Positions 8,937 to 17,685 are shown, counted from the first letter of the stretch. The stretch: 64,000 nt of DNA from Acidaminobacter sp. (GCA_009881125.1 WXFH01000019.1:124001-188000); one strand, 5' to 3'. A program made the numbers and translations. Notes: generated by a model from the letters alone, not told the origin.

Positions 8937-10541
8937 TTGTTTAAAAAGAACTTGGCATTACTGATGGTTCTCGTACTCGCTATTGGCCTGCTTGCTGGCT
9001 GCGGCGGAACGACTCAAGAACCTACGACACCTGCTGAAGAACCTGCTGCACCAAAAGTTCTGGTATGGAACATCGGTTCCTCCGGTCCTAAGACCATCGA
9101 TCCAGGTCTGAATGCTGCGAGCGACGGCGGACACGTCATCAACAACATGTTTGAAGGTCTTATGAGAGAATTGGGCGGCAAGCTTGAGCCAGCTATGGCT
9201 GAGAGTTACACTGTCAGTGATGACGGCTTGGTCTATACTTTCAAAATTCGCCCTGATGTCAAATGGTCTGATGGCCAGCCTGTCACAGCGAAAGATTTTG
9301 AATATGCATGGGCACGCGTTCTCGATCCTGCGACAGCTTCAGAGTACTCTTGGATTTTCAGCGAAGCTAACGTAGATACGTTCAAGGCAATTGACGACAT
9401 GACCTTTGAAGTAACTCTTAAAGTCCCTACGGATTACTTTCTTGGCTTAACTGCATTCTACACATTCTTCCCGGTTCGTGAAGATGCAGTCGCTAAAGGC
9501 GCTGACGGCGCATGGGCATATGACCCTGCTGCTTCTGTAGTCAACGGTCCTTTCAAACTTGAGTCTTACACACAAGGCGACAAGATCGTCATGGTCAAGA
9601 ACGAGAACTACTGGCAAGCTGACAAAATCAAGCTTGACAAAATCGAAGGTCTTTTGATCGACGACCAGTCTACAGCGCTTACTGCATACGAAGCGGGTGA
9701 AATCGATATCCTTGATGACATGCCGACTGCAGAGATTCCAAGACTTATGGCTGAAGATCCTACCTTTATGGTCTTCCCTCAAGACGCAGTTTACTATTTC
9801 TCTTTCAATACAAAAGTAGAGCCTCTTGATGATGTCAAAGTTCGTCAGGCACTCGCTTACGCAATTGATCGCAAAGCGATCGTTGAGACTGTTACAAAAG
9901 CAGGCCAAACTCCTGCACACTCTATGATCCCAGGTACGGACTTTGACGCTGAAGGCAATCAATTTAACGTGAAATCCGGATTCCATGGCTTCAAAGAAGA
10001 CGGCACTGCAGATGTTGAAAAAGCTAAGGCACTCCTTGCTGAAGCCGGCTATCCGGATGGCGCAGGTTTCCCTGAGTTTGAACTCCTCTACAACACTTCC
10101 GAAGGCCACAAAGCTATCGCTGAAGCTATTCAGGAAATGTGGAAACAAAACCTTGGCATCAACGTCACTTTGGCTAACCAGGAATGGGCAGTCTTCCAGG
10201 ATACAAGAACGAACCACGACTTCGAAATCGCTCGCGGCGGTTGGGTTGGCGACTACTCTGACCCTATGACTTACCTCGGTATGTTCCTTGAAGGTTCCCC
10301 AATGAACTATGGCGAGTGGGTCAATCCGGACTATGACGCAGCAATCGAAGCTTCCAAGGCACTTACTGGAAAAGAGCGTTTTGAACAGCTTTACCTTGCT
10401 GACAAGCTTCTCATGGAAGGTATGCCTGTAATCCCAGTTTACTACTATACAAATCCAGTTATGGTTAAAGAGTATGTAACTGAATGGGATCTCTCAACCA
10501 GAAGCACTTGGTTCTTTGGTTTTGCAGACGTAACGAAATAG
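8937..10541 (+). CDS. oppA: Peptide-binding lipoprotein OppA/DppA (solute-binding family 5)
   Basis: Extracellular substrate-binding subunit of the importer, anchored as a lipoprotein. The start is TTG 8937 after GGAGGGG; the ATG at 8922 overlaps that site. The signal peptide (FKKN plus hydrophobic core) ends in the lipobox LLAGC with C22 as the lipidated residue, followed by a Thr/Pro/Glu-rich linker. The mature part has the family-5 fold signature, for example GLVYTFKIRPDVKWSDGQPVTAKDF. Its separation from oppBCDF by its own control region and a strong terminator fits higher expression. Strong codon bias also leaves long open frames on the opposite strand, which I treat as shadows. Confidence 0.95.
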   Translation: MFKKNLALLMVLVLAIGLLAGCGGTTQEPTTPAEEPAAPKVLVWNIGSSGPKTIDPGLNAASDGGHVINNMFEGLMRELGGKLEPAMAESYTVSDDGLVYTFKIRPDVKWSDGQPVTAKDFEYAWARVLDPATASEYSWIFSEANVDTFKAIDDMTFEVTLKVPTDYFLGLTAFYTFFPVREDAVAKGADGAWAYDPAASVVNGPFKLESYTQGDKIVMVKNENYWQADKIKLDKIEGLLIDDQSTALTAYEAGEIDILDDMPTAEIPRLMAEDPTFMVFPQDAVYYFSFNTKVEPLDDVKVRQALAYAIDRKAIVETVTKAGQTPAHSMIPGTDFDAEGNQFNVKSGFHGFKEDGTADVEKAKALLAEAGYPDGAGFPEFELLYNTSEGHKAIAEAIQEMWKQNLGINVTLANQEWAVFQDTRTNHDFEIARGGWVGDYSDPMTYLGMFLEGSPMNYGEWVNPDYDAAIEASKALTGKERFEQLYLADKLLMEGMPVIPVYYYTNPVMVKEYVTEWDLSTRSTWFFGFADVTK

Positions 10542-10628
10542 TTTCAGCAAAGGAAATAATCCGGCTGATCCAGGTTACGAAATAGTGGTTCACTATGAAC
10601 TCAGACTGTAAGAAACTTTGATTTATGC

Positions 10629-10677
10629 ATTAAGCGGCAGTACGGGTGAATACCTTGTATTGCCGCTTTTTTTCTTT
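10629..10677 (+). terminator. Intrinsic terminator after oppA
   Basis: AAGCGGCA pairs with TGCCGCTT across a loop of about 21 nt and is followed by a run of seven Ts. Confidence 0.88.
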
Positions 10678-10678
10678 T

Positions 10679-10707
10679 TTGCGCCAGTTAGCGACCTGTG
10701 TTACACT
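10679..10707 (+). promoter_or_regulatory. Promoter of the HypE-like gene
   Basis: TTGCGC (10679-10684) and TACACT (10702-10707) are spaced by 17 bp, about 30 bp upstream of the GTG start. Confidence 0.5.
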
Positions 10708-10737
10708 GGTTCTAGAATTTATTCGAGGTGACGAATC

Positions 10738-11736
10738 GTGAAAGAAGGCAAACTGGATAACGAAGTACTCGAGCATTCCGTACTTTCTAAGATAAAACTA
10801 AACTCTGAGGACATCCTTTTGGGACCGGGCGTCGGTGAGGACTGCGGTGCGATTCGATTTGGTTCTGAAGCCTGTGTAGTGACAACAGATCCCATCACAG
10901 GCGCCACGAAAGGCTCTGGCAAACTGTCGGTCCATGTGTCCTGCAATGATCTGGCGTCAAGTGGTGCTGAACCTGTAGCCTTAACAGTAACAGTCCTGGC
11001 ACCAATCCACGCTGCATTGGAAGAGATTGAAGCCATGATGGAGGAAATTGCGGAAGCCGCAGCAGACATTGGGGTTTCGGTGATAGGCGGCCACACAGAG
11101 GTGACGAGTGCCGTCACCCGCATGGTGCTTTCGGTGACTGCGCTTGGAAGAGTCCCGGTCGAAGAATTGATCTCCACGGCTGGGGCAAAGCCGGGTGACT
11201 GGATTTACATGTCCAAGTCGGCAGCCCTGGAAGGCACTGTGATCATTGCGGCTGAAAAGGCGGATCAACTTGAGGCGCTGCTGAGCCAAGAGGATCAAGA
11301 CGAACTGGAGTTGCTTCAGCAATCCCTCTCTGTTCTGAAGGAAGGTCGAATGGGCAGAATGGCAGGCGTCAGTGCCATGCATGACGTCACAGAGGGCGGA
11401 ACTTTAGGCGCGATCTGGGAGGTGTGTGAAGCCTCCGGAACCGGTTGTACCATATGGGGCTCGGAAATTGTCGTTGCGGGGATCACTCAAAAGCTTGCGA
11501 AGTTTTTTGGGTTTAATCCTCTGAATATGATTGGCAGCGGCAGTATGCTGATGACGATCTCCCCGGATAAAGCTCAGATCCTCGAGGTTGAAGCAATTCG
11601 CCAAGGTGTTGCACTGCGCCGCATTGGCGTCATAGAGCCGGATCCTGCCCAGCGTCGAATGATTGGTGAGGATGTGGAGATAGTGACCATCGGCAAACCG
11701 GACGTGGATCCCCTTTACAGGGTGTTGGGCTTCTAG
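10738..11736 (+). CDS. AIR synthase/HypE-like ATP-binding protein
   Basis: Member of the PurM/HypE/SelD/ThiL fold (ATP-dependent, dimeric). The glycine/acid signature [14 protein letters not shown] lies at about residues 23-36, and a central stretch ([12 protein letters not shown], then [20 protein letters not shown]) matches the HypE subgroup. HypE ends in a PRIC-type tail whose Cys carries the carbamoyl/cyano group; this protein ends in YRVLGF without that Cys, and no hydrogenase maturation genes are nearby. It is therefore not a functional HypE; the substrate is unknown. Start GTG 10738 after GAGGTG. It has its own promoter and precedes rph. Confidence 0.85.
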   Translation: MKEGKLDNEVLEHSVLSKIKLNSEDILLGPGVGEDCGAIRFGSEACVVTTDPITGATKGSGKLSVHVSCNDLASSGAEPVALTVTVLAPIHAALEEIEAMMEEIAEAAADIGVSVIGGHTEVTSAVTRMVLSVTALGRVPVEELISTAGAKPGDWIYMSKSAALEGTVIIAAEKADQLEALLSQEDQDELELLQQSLSVLKEGRMGRMAGVSAMHDVTEGGTLGAIWEVCEASGTGCTIWGSEIVVAGITQKLAKFFGFNPLNMIGSGSMLMTISPDKAQILEVEAIRQGVALRRIGVIEPDPAQRRMIGEDVEIVTIGKPDVDPLYRVLGF

Positions 11737-11812
11737 GGGAAGCTCGATAGGTCGCAGACGGCGATTTGTGTTAAAATTGAGAAGAAGAAATGAATCATAC
11801 AGGAGGCACTTT

Positions 11813-12559
11813 ATGATCCGACAGGATGGAAGAACACACGATATGGCAAGGCCGGTCAGGCTGACAACACATTTTCTGCAGCACCCGGACGGCGCAGTGC
11901 TGATTGAGCTGGGCGCGACCAAGGTCATTTGTACGGCTATGGTGGAGGAGAAGGTACCACCGTTTCTGAAAGGCACCGGCAGCGGCTGGGTCACGGCGGA
12001 ATACGCTATGCTGCCGGGATCGACACAACAGAGGAAGCAAAGGGATATCACAAAGGGCAGACTCGATGGCAGATCCTCTGAAATTCAGAGGCTGATTGGT
12101 CGAAGCTTACGGTCTGTTGTGGATTTAAAAGCTTTAGGTGAGAGAACCATCTGGATTGACTGCGACGTCATTTCCGCGGATGGCGGCACCAGAACGGCCT
12201 CCATCACTGGCGCTTATGTGGCTATGGTGCTGGCTATGGAGAAATTGATGGATAAAGGTCTGCTGTCTCAGCTGCCAACGACAGACTGGGTGGCGGCGAT
12301 CAGTGTGGGTGTCTGCGGCAGCACGCAGTTGCTGGATCTCTGTTATGTTGAAGATTCCTCCGCGGATGTGGATATGAATGTGATCATGAACGGTAAGGGA
12401 GAATTTATTGAGCTTCAGGGGACGGGTGAAGCCAGGCCGTTTTCCAGAGCGGAGCTGGATGGACTCCTGCAGCTCGCTGAAAAAGGAATCAGAAGTATGA
12501 TCGAGGCGCAGCAGAAGGCGTTGACAGATGAGCTGGGAAGGCGGACGGCCCATGAATAA
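11813..12559 (+). CDS. rph: Ribonuclease PH
   Basis: Phosphorolytic 3'-5' exoribonuclease that trims tRNA 3' ends. Start ATG 11813 after AGGAGG gives 248 residues, the family norm; the earlier in-frame ATG at 11768 lacks a ribosome site. Conserved segments: [16 protein letters not shown] at the N-terminus, [16 protein letters not shown] and the RNA/phosphate-binding [16 protein letters not shown], then [19 protein letters not shown]. The stop overlaps the next start, so the two genes are translationally coupled, an arrangement common for rph and the ITP pyrophosphatase in Firmicutes. Confidence 0.97.
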   Translation: MIRQDGRTHDMARPVRLTTHFLQHPDGAVLIELGATKVICTAMVEEKVPPFLKGTGSGWVTAEYAMLPGSTQQRKQRDITKGRLDGRSSEIQRLIGRSLRSVVDLKALGERTIWIDCDVISADGGTRTASITGAYVAMVLAMEKLMDKGLLSQLPTTDWVAAISVGVCGSTQLLDLCYVEDSSADVDMNVIMNGKGEFIELQGTGEARPFSRAELDGLLQLAEKGIRSMIEAQQKALTDELGRRTAHE

Positions 12560-13172
12560 GGTGGTTTTGGCGTCTTCCAACAGCCATAAGCTTAAAGAGC
12601 TGCAGGCTATGCTCTCTGAATTTGATTTCGAATTGCTTTCTCTCAGTGATGTGGGTCTGGCAGGACTGGATATTCCGGAAGATGGGGATACCTTTGAGGC
12701 CAATTCGCTTCAAAAAGCGAAAGTGGTGGCTGGTTTGACCGGCTATCCGGCCATTGCGGATGACTCCGGACTAATGGTGGATCATTTGAATGGTGCGCCT
12801 GGCGTCTATTCTGCCCGTTATGCGGGAGAACCCAAAAGCGACAAGGCCAACAACGCCAAATTGATTGAATCGCTTAGAGGCGTCCCTGAGAGCGGCAGAA
12901 CAGCAAAGTTTGTGACGGTTATTACCTTGTTTGTCAAAGAAGATCAAATTTTGACTGCACGTGGGGAAGTCGAGGGGCAGATCCTTTCTGAGGAACGCGG
13001 CAGCGGCGGTTTTGGCTACGATCCGCTGTTTTATGTAGAGTCCCTGGATAAGACTTTTGCGGAACTCAGCGGTGATGAGAAAAATGCCATCAGCCACAGA
13101 GGCAGAGCAATATTAAAGCTCAGAAGCCTTTTGGCAGAAGATCACAATTTTGCGGTAAAGCATGAAGACTGA
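12552..13172 (+). CDS. rdgB: XTP/dITP diphosphatase (RdgB/HAM1 family)
   Basis: House-cleaning enzyme that hydrolyses non-canonical purine NTPs (ITP, dITP, XTP) to monophosphates. 206 residues from ATG 12552, which overlaps the rph stop by 8 bases. N-terminal [11 protein letters not shown], the metal/nucleotide segment [16 protein letters not shown], and C-terminal [11 protein letters not shown] and SHRG are the family hallmarks. It is followed after 18 bp by a phosphodiesterase, completing the frequent rph-rdgB-yfcE cluster. Confidence 0.96.
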   Translation: MNKVVLASSNSHKLKELQAMLSEFDFELLSLSDVGLAGLDIPEDGDTFEANSLQKAKVVAGLTGYPAIADDSGLMVDHLNGAPGVYSARYAGEPKSDKANNAKLIESLRGVPESGRTAKFVTVITLFVKEDQILTARGEVEGQILSEERGSGGFGYDPLFYVESLDKTFAELSGDEKNAISHRGRAILKLRSLLAEDHNFAVKHED

Positions 13173-13190
13173 GGAAAGGGTGATTGTGCT

Positions 13191-13679
13191 TTGAAACTGA
13201 TAGTGATCAGCGACACCCACGGTGAGAAAAGCTGGATCCAAAAGGCTGTAGAAGCCAACCGGGATGCGTCAATTATCATTCATTGCGGAGACTTTGCCTC
13301 TGATCTTGAAATTGTGAAATCAATGCCTATCGAAGCTGTTGCAGTTACTGGCAATGTGCCGGACTTACATCAGGCCCGTTTGATGCCGGACGACCGGATG
13401 GAAGAGCGAATTCTTATTTATGAGGGCGTCAGAATTCTTCTGACTCATGGACACCGCTATGACGTGAAATATACCCTGAATAAGCTCTTTTACCGTGCGC
13501 AGGAAGCTCAGGCGGAACTGGTTCTGTTTGGTCACACCCATACTGCATTAAATCTGAGCCATGACGGCATCACTTTTTTGAATCCGGGCAGCCCTGCCAG
13601 ACCCCGTGGTGGTAAGCCGGGCTATGGTATAATTGATGTTGAGAAGGGTAATTTTACGTGCCGGCTTGTATATTTTTAA
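13191..13679 (+). CDS. YfcE/MJ0936-type metallophosphoesterase
   Basis: Small calcineurin-like phosphodiesterase of 162 residues. All metal-binding motifs are visible: DTHG near residue 8, HCGDF, GNVPD in place of the usual GNCD, THGH and FGHTHT. It starts at TTG 13191 after GGAAAGGG, in operon with the preceding pyrophosphatase. Relatives hydrolyse simple phosphodiesters in vitro; the natural substrate is not established. Confidence 0.92.
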   Translation: MKLIVISDTHGEKSWIQKAVEANRDASIIIHCGDFASDLEIVKSMPIEAVAVTGNVPDLHQARLMPDDRMEERILIYEGVRILLTHGHRYDVKYTLNKLFYRAQEAQAELVLFGHTHTALNLSHDGITFLNPGSPARPRGGKPGYGIIDVEKGNFTCRLVYF

Positions 13680-13793
13680 GTTGGAAGCTGCCCGTCAGCA
13701 TGGTGGAATGACATTGAGAATGTGATGTTTAGGGGCTTTTGTGGCGATTTTGTGACTGGTAAAAGAAGTTCGATAAAAAAACCAGAAAAAAGG

Positions 13794-13823
13794 TTGACGC
13801 CCCCCGAATCTTTGAGGTATAAT
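13794..13823 (+). promoter_or_regulatory. Promoter of the tRNA operon
   Basis: TTGACG (13794-13799) and a perfect TATAAT (13818-13823) are separated by 18 bp, 15 bp upstream of the first tRNA. Confidence 0.8.
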
Positions 13824-13837
13824 CGTATTTGTCAGTT

Positions 13838-13914
13838 CGGGGTGTAGCGCAGCTTGGTAGCGCATCTGATTTGGGATCAGAGGGTCGCGGGTTCAAATCC
13901 TGCCGCCCCGACCA
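13838..13914 (+). tRNA. tRNA-Pro (anticodon TGG)
   Basis: Cloverleaf with acceptor CGGGGTG pairing to CGCCCCG, anticodon loop with TGG, T-loop GTTCAAATC, and encoded CCA end. First of six tRNAs in one transcript. Confidence 0.96.
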
Positions 13915-13922
13915 TTTATAAC

Positions 13923-13996
13923 GCGGGTGTAGCTCAGTGGTAGAGCCCCGGCCTTCCAAGCCGGTTGCGAGGGTTCGATACCCTTCACCCGCTCCA
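13923..13996 (+). tRNA. tRNA-Gly (anticodon TCC)
   Basis: Acceptor GCGGGTG pairs with CACCCGC; anticodon loop CTTCCAA; T-loop GTTCGATAC; encoded CCA. Confidence 0.96.
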
Positions 13997-14013
13997 CTAT
14001 TTACATCCTTCAT

Positions 14014-14090
14014 GGCGGCTGTCGTCAAGTGGTTAAGACACAGGATTGTGGCTCCTGTATACGTGGGTTCGACTCCCATCAGCCGCCCCA
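14014..14090 (+). tRNA. tRNA-His (anticodon GTG)
   Basis: Eight-pair acceptor GGCGGCTG / CAGCCGCC including the extra G(-1) specific for tRNA-His; anticodon GTG in the loop; encoded CCA. Confidence 0.96.
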
Positions 14091-14099
14091 TTTAAACTT

Positions 14100-14175
14100 T
14101 GGGGATTCGCCAAGTCGGTAAGGCAACGGACTTTGACTCCGTCATTCGCAGGTTCGAGTCCTGCATCCCCAGCCA
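14100..14175 (+). tRNA. tRNA-Gln (anticodon TTG)
   Basis: Acceptor TGGGGAT pairs with ATCCCCA; anticodon loop CTTTGAC; T-loop GTTCGAGTC; encoded CCA. Confidence 0.95.
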
Positions 14176-14179
14176 ATGT

Positions 14180-14255
14180 GACCCATTAGCTCAGTCGGTA
14201 GAGCACTTGACTTTTAATCAAGGTGTCCCGCGTTCGAGCCGCGGATGGGTCACCA
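14180..14255 (+). tRNA. tRNA-Lys (anticodon TTT)
   Basis: Acceptor GACCCAT pairs with ATGGGTC; anticodon loop CTTTTAA; T-loop GTTCGAGCC; encoded CCA. Confidence 0.96.
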
Positions 14256-14299
14256 TTCTTTATATCGGCTCAAGCAACAAATAACAAATTAACCTCCAT

Positions 14300-14376
14300 G
14301 CGTCCGTAGCTCAGTCGGATAGAGTCGCTGGCTTCGAACCAGTTGGTCGGGGGTTCGAGTCCCTCCGGGCGCACCA
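14300..14376 (+). tRNA. tRNA-Arg (anticodon TCG), prophage insertion target
   Basis: Acceptor GCGTCCG pairs with CGGGCGC, anticodon loop CTTCGAA, encoded CCA. The last 17 bases (14360-14376) form the left attachment core and recur at 57024-57040, so the prophage supplied or regenerated the 3' end and the tRNA stays intact. The integrase gene on the other strand ends inside this tRNA. Confidence 0.96.
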
Positions 14377-15867
14377 CTCTAATCCACGTTCGAATCCGTC
14401 AGGCGTTAGATAGAGGTCAATGTCCACATGATCATCGTGGATTATTACTCTATCAACGTACTGACTGATGATCGAACGCTGTTCCTCAATTGATTTAAAC
14501 TTGATACCTTTCCCTATGGAGAGGTATTTTTTTATTTCATCAATAGAGAGTGATGAAGCTGCCCGGCTTTTTTCATCGTCGATCATAGAGATCAACTCAT
14601 ACTTTTGGACCTCAAGGGAATCAAGGCGCTCTTTAACAGACCCTACGTTTAATCCTTCTGTAATAGCGTCAATGAGCTTGTCGATTTTCTTTTGCGTTTC
14701 GTCGAGTTTCTTTTGAAATATCTTTGCGGTGTCCTTTGAGTCTTTTTTCATATCAACGTATTTGTCATAGAGTCTATTTGCCATTGAGTCAACAGCACTA
14801 TCAGAAAACACAAATCTTTCAAGGTGGTCGAGGATTAATTCCTCGATCTTTTCTTTTTTTATAGCCTTCTGATCACAACTCTTAGTGCGTTTTCTGTTAA
14901 AACATTGATAGTCTGAATAATAGGACCCGGCATTCTTTTTCTTGGCGTTGATCTTACGCCTGTTACCCACCATGCTGCCGCCACATTTACCGCAAAAGAT
15001 TTTACCCGATAACAGATAGATTTCGTTTGCTTTGTTCATATTATTCACCTTCTTAAACATAGATTGAACTGAGTTAAACGTTTCTTCTGAGACTATTGGA
15101 GGAATAACACCTTTGTAAACCATGTAATCAGACTCGCTATTGAAATATCCTCCATCCCTGAATACAGACCTGGAAGTTTTGTTGTAAATCATATCACCTT
15201 TGTACTTTTCATTTCTGAGGATGGACCGTATTGTGCCATTGGTCATAGGTTTACCGGTCCATGTTGAATAACCGCGTTCATTAAGCCACTTGCAGATTGC
15301 TTCAAGCGGCTTTTGTTGTAGCTTCATTTCGAATATCTTTCTTACCGCTTCGGCGTTTCTTTCGTTTATGATCAGTGTCTTATCCTTGAGAACGTCATAA
15401 CCAAAGGGTGGATTTCCTCCGGTTATGCGTCCTTTACTGGCGTTTGATTGCATACCCTTTAAGACTTCCCGGCGAAGGTTGGCAGAGTAGTATTCTGCCA
15501 TACCCTCTAACATGGATTCCATAATGATACTTTCCGGGCTATTGTCGAGCTTTTCAACAACAGATAGCACCCTAACGCCATTGTTTTTAAGTTTCTTTTT
15601 ATAGATCGCTGAATCATATCTATTCCTGGCGAATCTATCTAACTTATGCACAATCACCACATCAAACAAATGCTTTTCAGATTCTTTAATCATTTTCTGG
15701 AAGTCCGGTCTATCGTCTTTTGTCGCGGTCATTTCCTCGTCTATGTAGGTACGCACAATGTTGATTCCGTTAAGAGCAGCATACCTATTGATTGCTTCCA
15801 ATTGTGCTTCTGCCGATTCGGACCGTTGATTGTCACTTGAATATCTTGCATACGCTGCACCATTCAT
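14311..15867 (-). CDS. int: Large serine recombinase (phage integrase)
   Basis: Site-specific recombinase of 518 residues that should integrate and excise the prophage. N-terminal resolvase catalytic domain with the nucleophile in YARYSSDNQ (S10), helix and HKLDRFARNRYD; then a recombinase domain (about 160-270), a zinc ribbon (CGKCGG ... C ... C, about 290-340) and a coiled coil (about 370-400). No tyrosine integrase is present. The reading frame crosses attL: the last 16 or so residues (after WCARR) are encoded by antisense tRNA-Arg, i.e. host DNA. In the excised circle the frame would continue into the right end of the phage and end after a different 10-residue tail. Leftward, next to the repressor gene. 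Confidence 0.95.
   Translation of the reverse strand: MNGAAYARYSSDNQRSESAEAQLEAINRYAALNGINIVRTYIDEEMTATKDDRPDFQKMIKESEKHLFDVVIVHKLDRFARNRYDSAIYKKKLKNNGVRVLSVVEKLDNSPESIIMESMLEGMAEYYSANLRREVLKGMQSNASKGRITGGNPPFGYDVLKDKTLIINERNAEAVRKIFEMKLQQKPLEAICKWLNERGYSTWTGKPMTNGTIRSILRNEKYKGDMIYNKTSRSVFRDGGYFNSESDYMVYKGVIPPIVSEETFNSVQSMFKKVNNMNKANEIYLLSGKIFCGKCGGSMVGNRRKINAKKKNAGSYYSDYQCFNRKRTKSCDQKAIKKEKIEELILDHLERFVFSDSAVDSMANRLYDKYVDMKKDSKDTAKIFQKKLDETQKKIDKLIDAITEGLNVGSVKERLDSLEVQKYELISMIDDEKSRAASSLSIDEIKKYLSIGKGIKFKSIEEQRSIISQYVDRVIIHDDHVDIDLYLTPDGFERGLEWCARRDSNPRPTGSKPATLSD
14360..14376 (+). repeat. attL: attL core (17-bp direct repeat)
   Basis: TCCCTCCGGGCGCACCA, identical to 57024-57040. It is the 3' end of tRNA-Arg and also the last part of the integrase gene on the other strand. 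Confidence 0.92.
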
Positions 15868-15882
15868 ACTGTCACCTTCCTT

Positions 15883-16338
15883 CTACAAAAAAATTTTTTC
15901 TCCACTAAACGATAGTAAAATTTCATTTATTGATGGCTGCTCCCCTCTTTTTCTAATATCGGCTTCTTTGCTTGCTTTTTGTATTAATAATTTAGATTTT
16001 CTGATCTGTTCAGAATAATTATCTACACTAAAAACATCCAACAAAAAACTGTTATCTTTTTCTACAAACCTATAAACATCGAATGTAGAAACGATAAATA
16101 TTAAAAGCAAAGAAAACATAACATAATGTTTGTTCATAAAGTAATAAAACAAAGTTAAAGGTATTGAAAGCAAAGATAAATAAATTACAGGCGTGAGAAT
16201 CGTCTTTATGGCGCGATATTTAATGCAGTGTTTTATTAGTAATTTGTGTTCGCAAATTAAGTTTTCTAAATAAACGATTCTTTTTAAATCATCATCCAAC
16301 AAACTTAATTGCATATAATCACAACTCAATTTTAACAC
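15883..16338 (-). CDS. Small two-segment membrane protein of unknown function
   Basis: About 150 residues with a central hairpin of two hydrophobic segments (TPVIYLSLLSIPLTLFYYF and VMFSLLLIFIVSTFDVY) between charged ends. It lies directly downstream of the repressor gene in the same leftward transcript, so it is probably expressed in the lysogen; superinfection exclusion is possible but only a guess. The start is uncertain: GTG 16338 is very close to the ribosome site, and TTG 16329 or ATG 16314 are alternatives. Confidence 0.65.
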   Translation of the reverse strand: MLKLSCDYMQLSLLDDDLKRIVYLENLICEHKLLIKHCIKYRAIKTILTPVIYLSLLSIPLTLFYYFMNKHYVMFSLLLIFIVSTFDVYRFVEKDNSFLLDVFSVDNYSEQIRKSKLLIQKASKEADIRKRGEQPSINEILLSFSGEKIFL

Positions 16339-16342
16339 CTCG

Positions 16343-16975
16343 CTATAAATCTATTTTAGCCCATAAAACTTTTCCGGCGACTCTAACAGAATCATACTCC
16401 TTCTCTTTATAATTTGGATTTTCAGGGCGGAGAATTATCTTTTCTCCTTTTTTTATAACTCGCTTTATTGTAGATTCGTCAAAATCAGTAAAAACGATAG
16501 CTATATCACCGCTTTCTACATCGGATTGCTTTCTAACAAATACATAATCTCCATCCTCTATTCGCGCGTTTTTCATTGAATCCCCACGAACTCTAAGAAA
16601 AAAACATTCGTATCCATTAATTTCAGATCTTGGAACCGGAAAATAACCTTCAATATCTTCTGATGAATAACACGATTCTCCAGCTCTTACATAACTCAAA
16701 ATTGGCACATTGGTAACGTCGTTCAAATTTGATGTAATTAGATTATTTCTTTCTGCTTTGCTTAGAATATCATTATCATCAAATCCCATTAAGTAATCAG
16801 TTGATACATTTAGAAAAAGTGCCATCTTACCTAACACAGATTCACTCGGAAAACTAATTCCGTTCTCGTATTTAGAATATCCAGAAGGCGTCACACCTAT
16901 ATTTTCAGCTACGACTTTTGAGTCATACCCCCTTCTTTCTCTTACGCTCCTCAAACGATCACCCGAAAAATACAT
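16343..16975 (-). CDS. Phage repressor (XRE helix-turn-helix plus S24/LexA-type peptidase)
   Basis: CI-like lysogeny repressor of 210 residues. The N-terminal HTH (LRSVRERRGYDSKVVAENIGVTPSGYSKYENG in shortened form: RRGYDSKVVAENIGVTPSGY) binds operators; the C-terminal S24 domain has the serine in RVRGDSMKN and the lysine in STIKRVIK. A putative Ala-Gly autocleavage site lies in VRAGES. RecA-stimulated self-cleavage and SOS induction are expected from the family. It is divergent from the Cro-like gene; operators should lie in 16976-17121. Confidence 0.93.
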   Translation of the reverse strand: MYFSGDRLRSVRERRGYDSKVVAENIGVTPSGYSKYENGISFPSESVLGKMALFLNVSTDYLMGFDDNDILSKAERNNLITSNLNDVTNVPILSYVRAGESCYSSEDIEGYFPVPRSEINGYECFFLRVRGDSMKNARIEDGDYVFVRKQSDVESGDIAIVFTDFDESTIKRVIKKGEKIILRPENPNYKEKEYDSVRVAGKVLWAKIDL

Positions 16976-16997
16976 TTAATTCACCTCACTTAGATAT

Positions 16998-17026
16998 ATT
17001 ATACCTCTCAATCCACGTTTTAATAA
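16998..17026 (-). promoter_or_regulatory. Probable repressor promoter with a prophage-wide 10-mer in its spacer
   Basis: On the minus strand a perfect TATAAT (16998-17003) is preceded by a 17-bp spacer and a weak -35 (TTATTA). The spacer contains AACGTGGATT (17010-17019 as its complement), the 10-mer that also frames the attachment core and the accessory cluster. Confidence 0.55.
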
Positions 17027-17061
17027 CAAAAAGTTTTGATTATATTTATTAAAAAAATGTA

Positions 17062-17097
17062 TTGACAGTCAAAAACTAATATATTACAGTTGACACA
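17062..17097 (+). promoter_or_regulatory. Early rightward promoter with palindromic operator
   Basis: TTGACA (17062-17067) and TACAGT (17085-17090) with a 17-bp spacer. The -35 is part of an 11-bp palindrome TTGACAGTCAA (17062-17072), and a partial copy GTTGACA follows at 17089-17095. This is the most likely repressor/Cro operator. Confidence 0.65.
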
Positions 17098-17121
17098 TGG
17101 TACATGGAAGGGGGTGACAAA

Positions 17122-17343
17122 ATGTATTCGAATATTAAAGCAGAATTGGCGCGAATGAATATTGACCACAAGCAAGTCGCAATAATGTTAGAAATATCAA
17201 GTGTTTCATTCACAAACAAGTTATATGGAAGAACACCTTGGAGAAAATCCGAAATTGATTTTTTGATTAAGTTCATCGGAAAGGACTATTCATATCTTTT
17301 TTTTGAAGATAAGTTGACGGACGGTACATTTTTGGAAGAATAA
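17122..17343 (+). CDS. Cro-like small DNA-binding protein
   Basis: 73 residues from ATG 17122 (ribosome site GGAAGGGGG). The sequence IDHKQVAIMLEISSVSFTNKL has a helix-turn-helix pattern, followed by a WRKSEIDFLIKFIGKDYSYLF segment that is common in phage regulators downstream of the CI operator. Its position as the first rightward gene supports a Cro role. Confidence 0.75.
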   Translation: MYSNIKAELARMNIDHKQVAIMLEISSVSFTNKLYGRTPWRKSEIDFLIKFIGKDYSYLFFEDKLTDGTFLEE

Positions 17344-17363
17344 TTGATTAGAATTACAAAGGG

Positions 17364-17684
17364 GTGTTTAAAATTAGGTCAACAAAATTTAAAAAAATTG
17401 ATTTTAGAGAACGAATAAAAACAAATTTAAAAAACGCAACGCTAATAAGTTTTTCATACACAACATCAGATTCTGAGACGTTTGGAACACACACACCTAC
17501 TATGTTCAATTTACAACTTAAAACAAACGAAGGTGATGTTCAAATTATAATCGTTGGCGGAGAAATGTTTGCCAGAGAAGAAAATGACAAAATCGAAGAA
17601 CTCTCAGATGAAATCTTGCGGTTGAACAAAATACAAAGAAGAAAGTTAAGGACTATGCTCAGCGAAGAAAACAGGAGGTTATAA
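17364..17684 (+). CDS. Hypothetical phage early protein
   Basis: 106 residues, charged, with a basic N-terminus and a C-terminal helix rich in Glu, Arg and Lys. I recognise no family. The GTG at 17364 is very near the AAAGGGG site, so the exact start is uncertain. Two bases before the Rha gene. Confidence 0.6.
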   Translation: MFKIRSTKFKKIDFRERIKTNLKNATLISFSYTTSDSETFGTHTPTMFNLQLKTNEGDVQIIIVGGEMFAREENDKIEELSDEILRLNKIQRRKLRTMLSEENRRL

Positions 17685-17685
17685 C

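Noticed and set aside
9447..10217. 256-codon open frame antisense to oppA
   Set aside because: Explained by codon bias of oppA; Cys- and Val-rich nonsense composition.
13729..14091. 120-codon minus-strand frame across tRNA-Pro, Gly and His
   Set aside because: Translation of antisense tRNAs; typical spurious frame with RRDSNPRP-like motifs.
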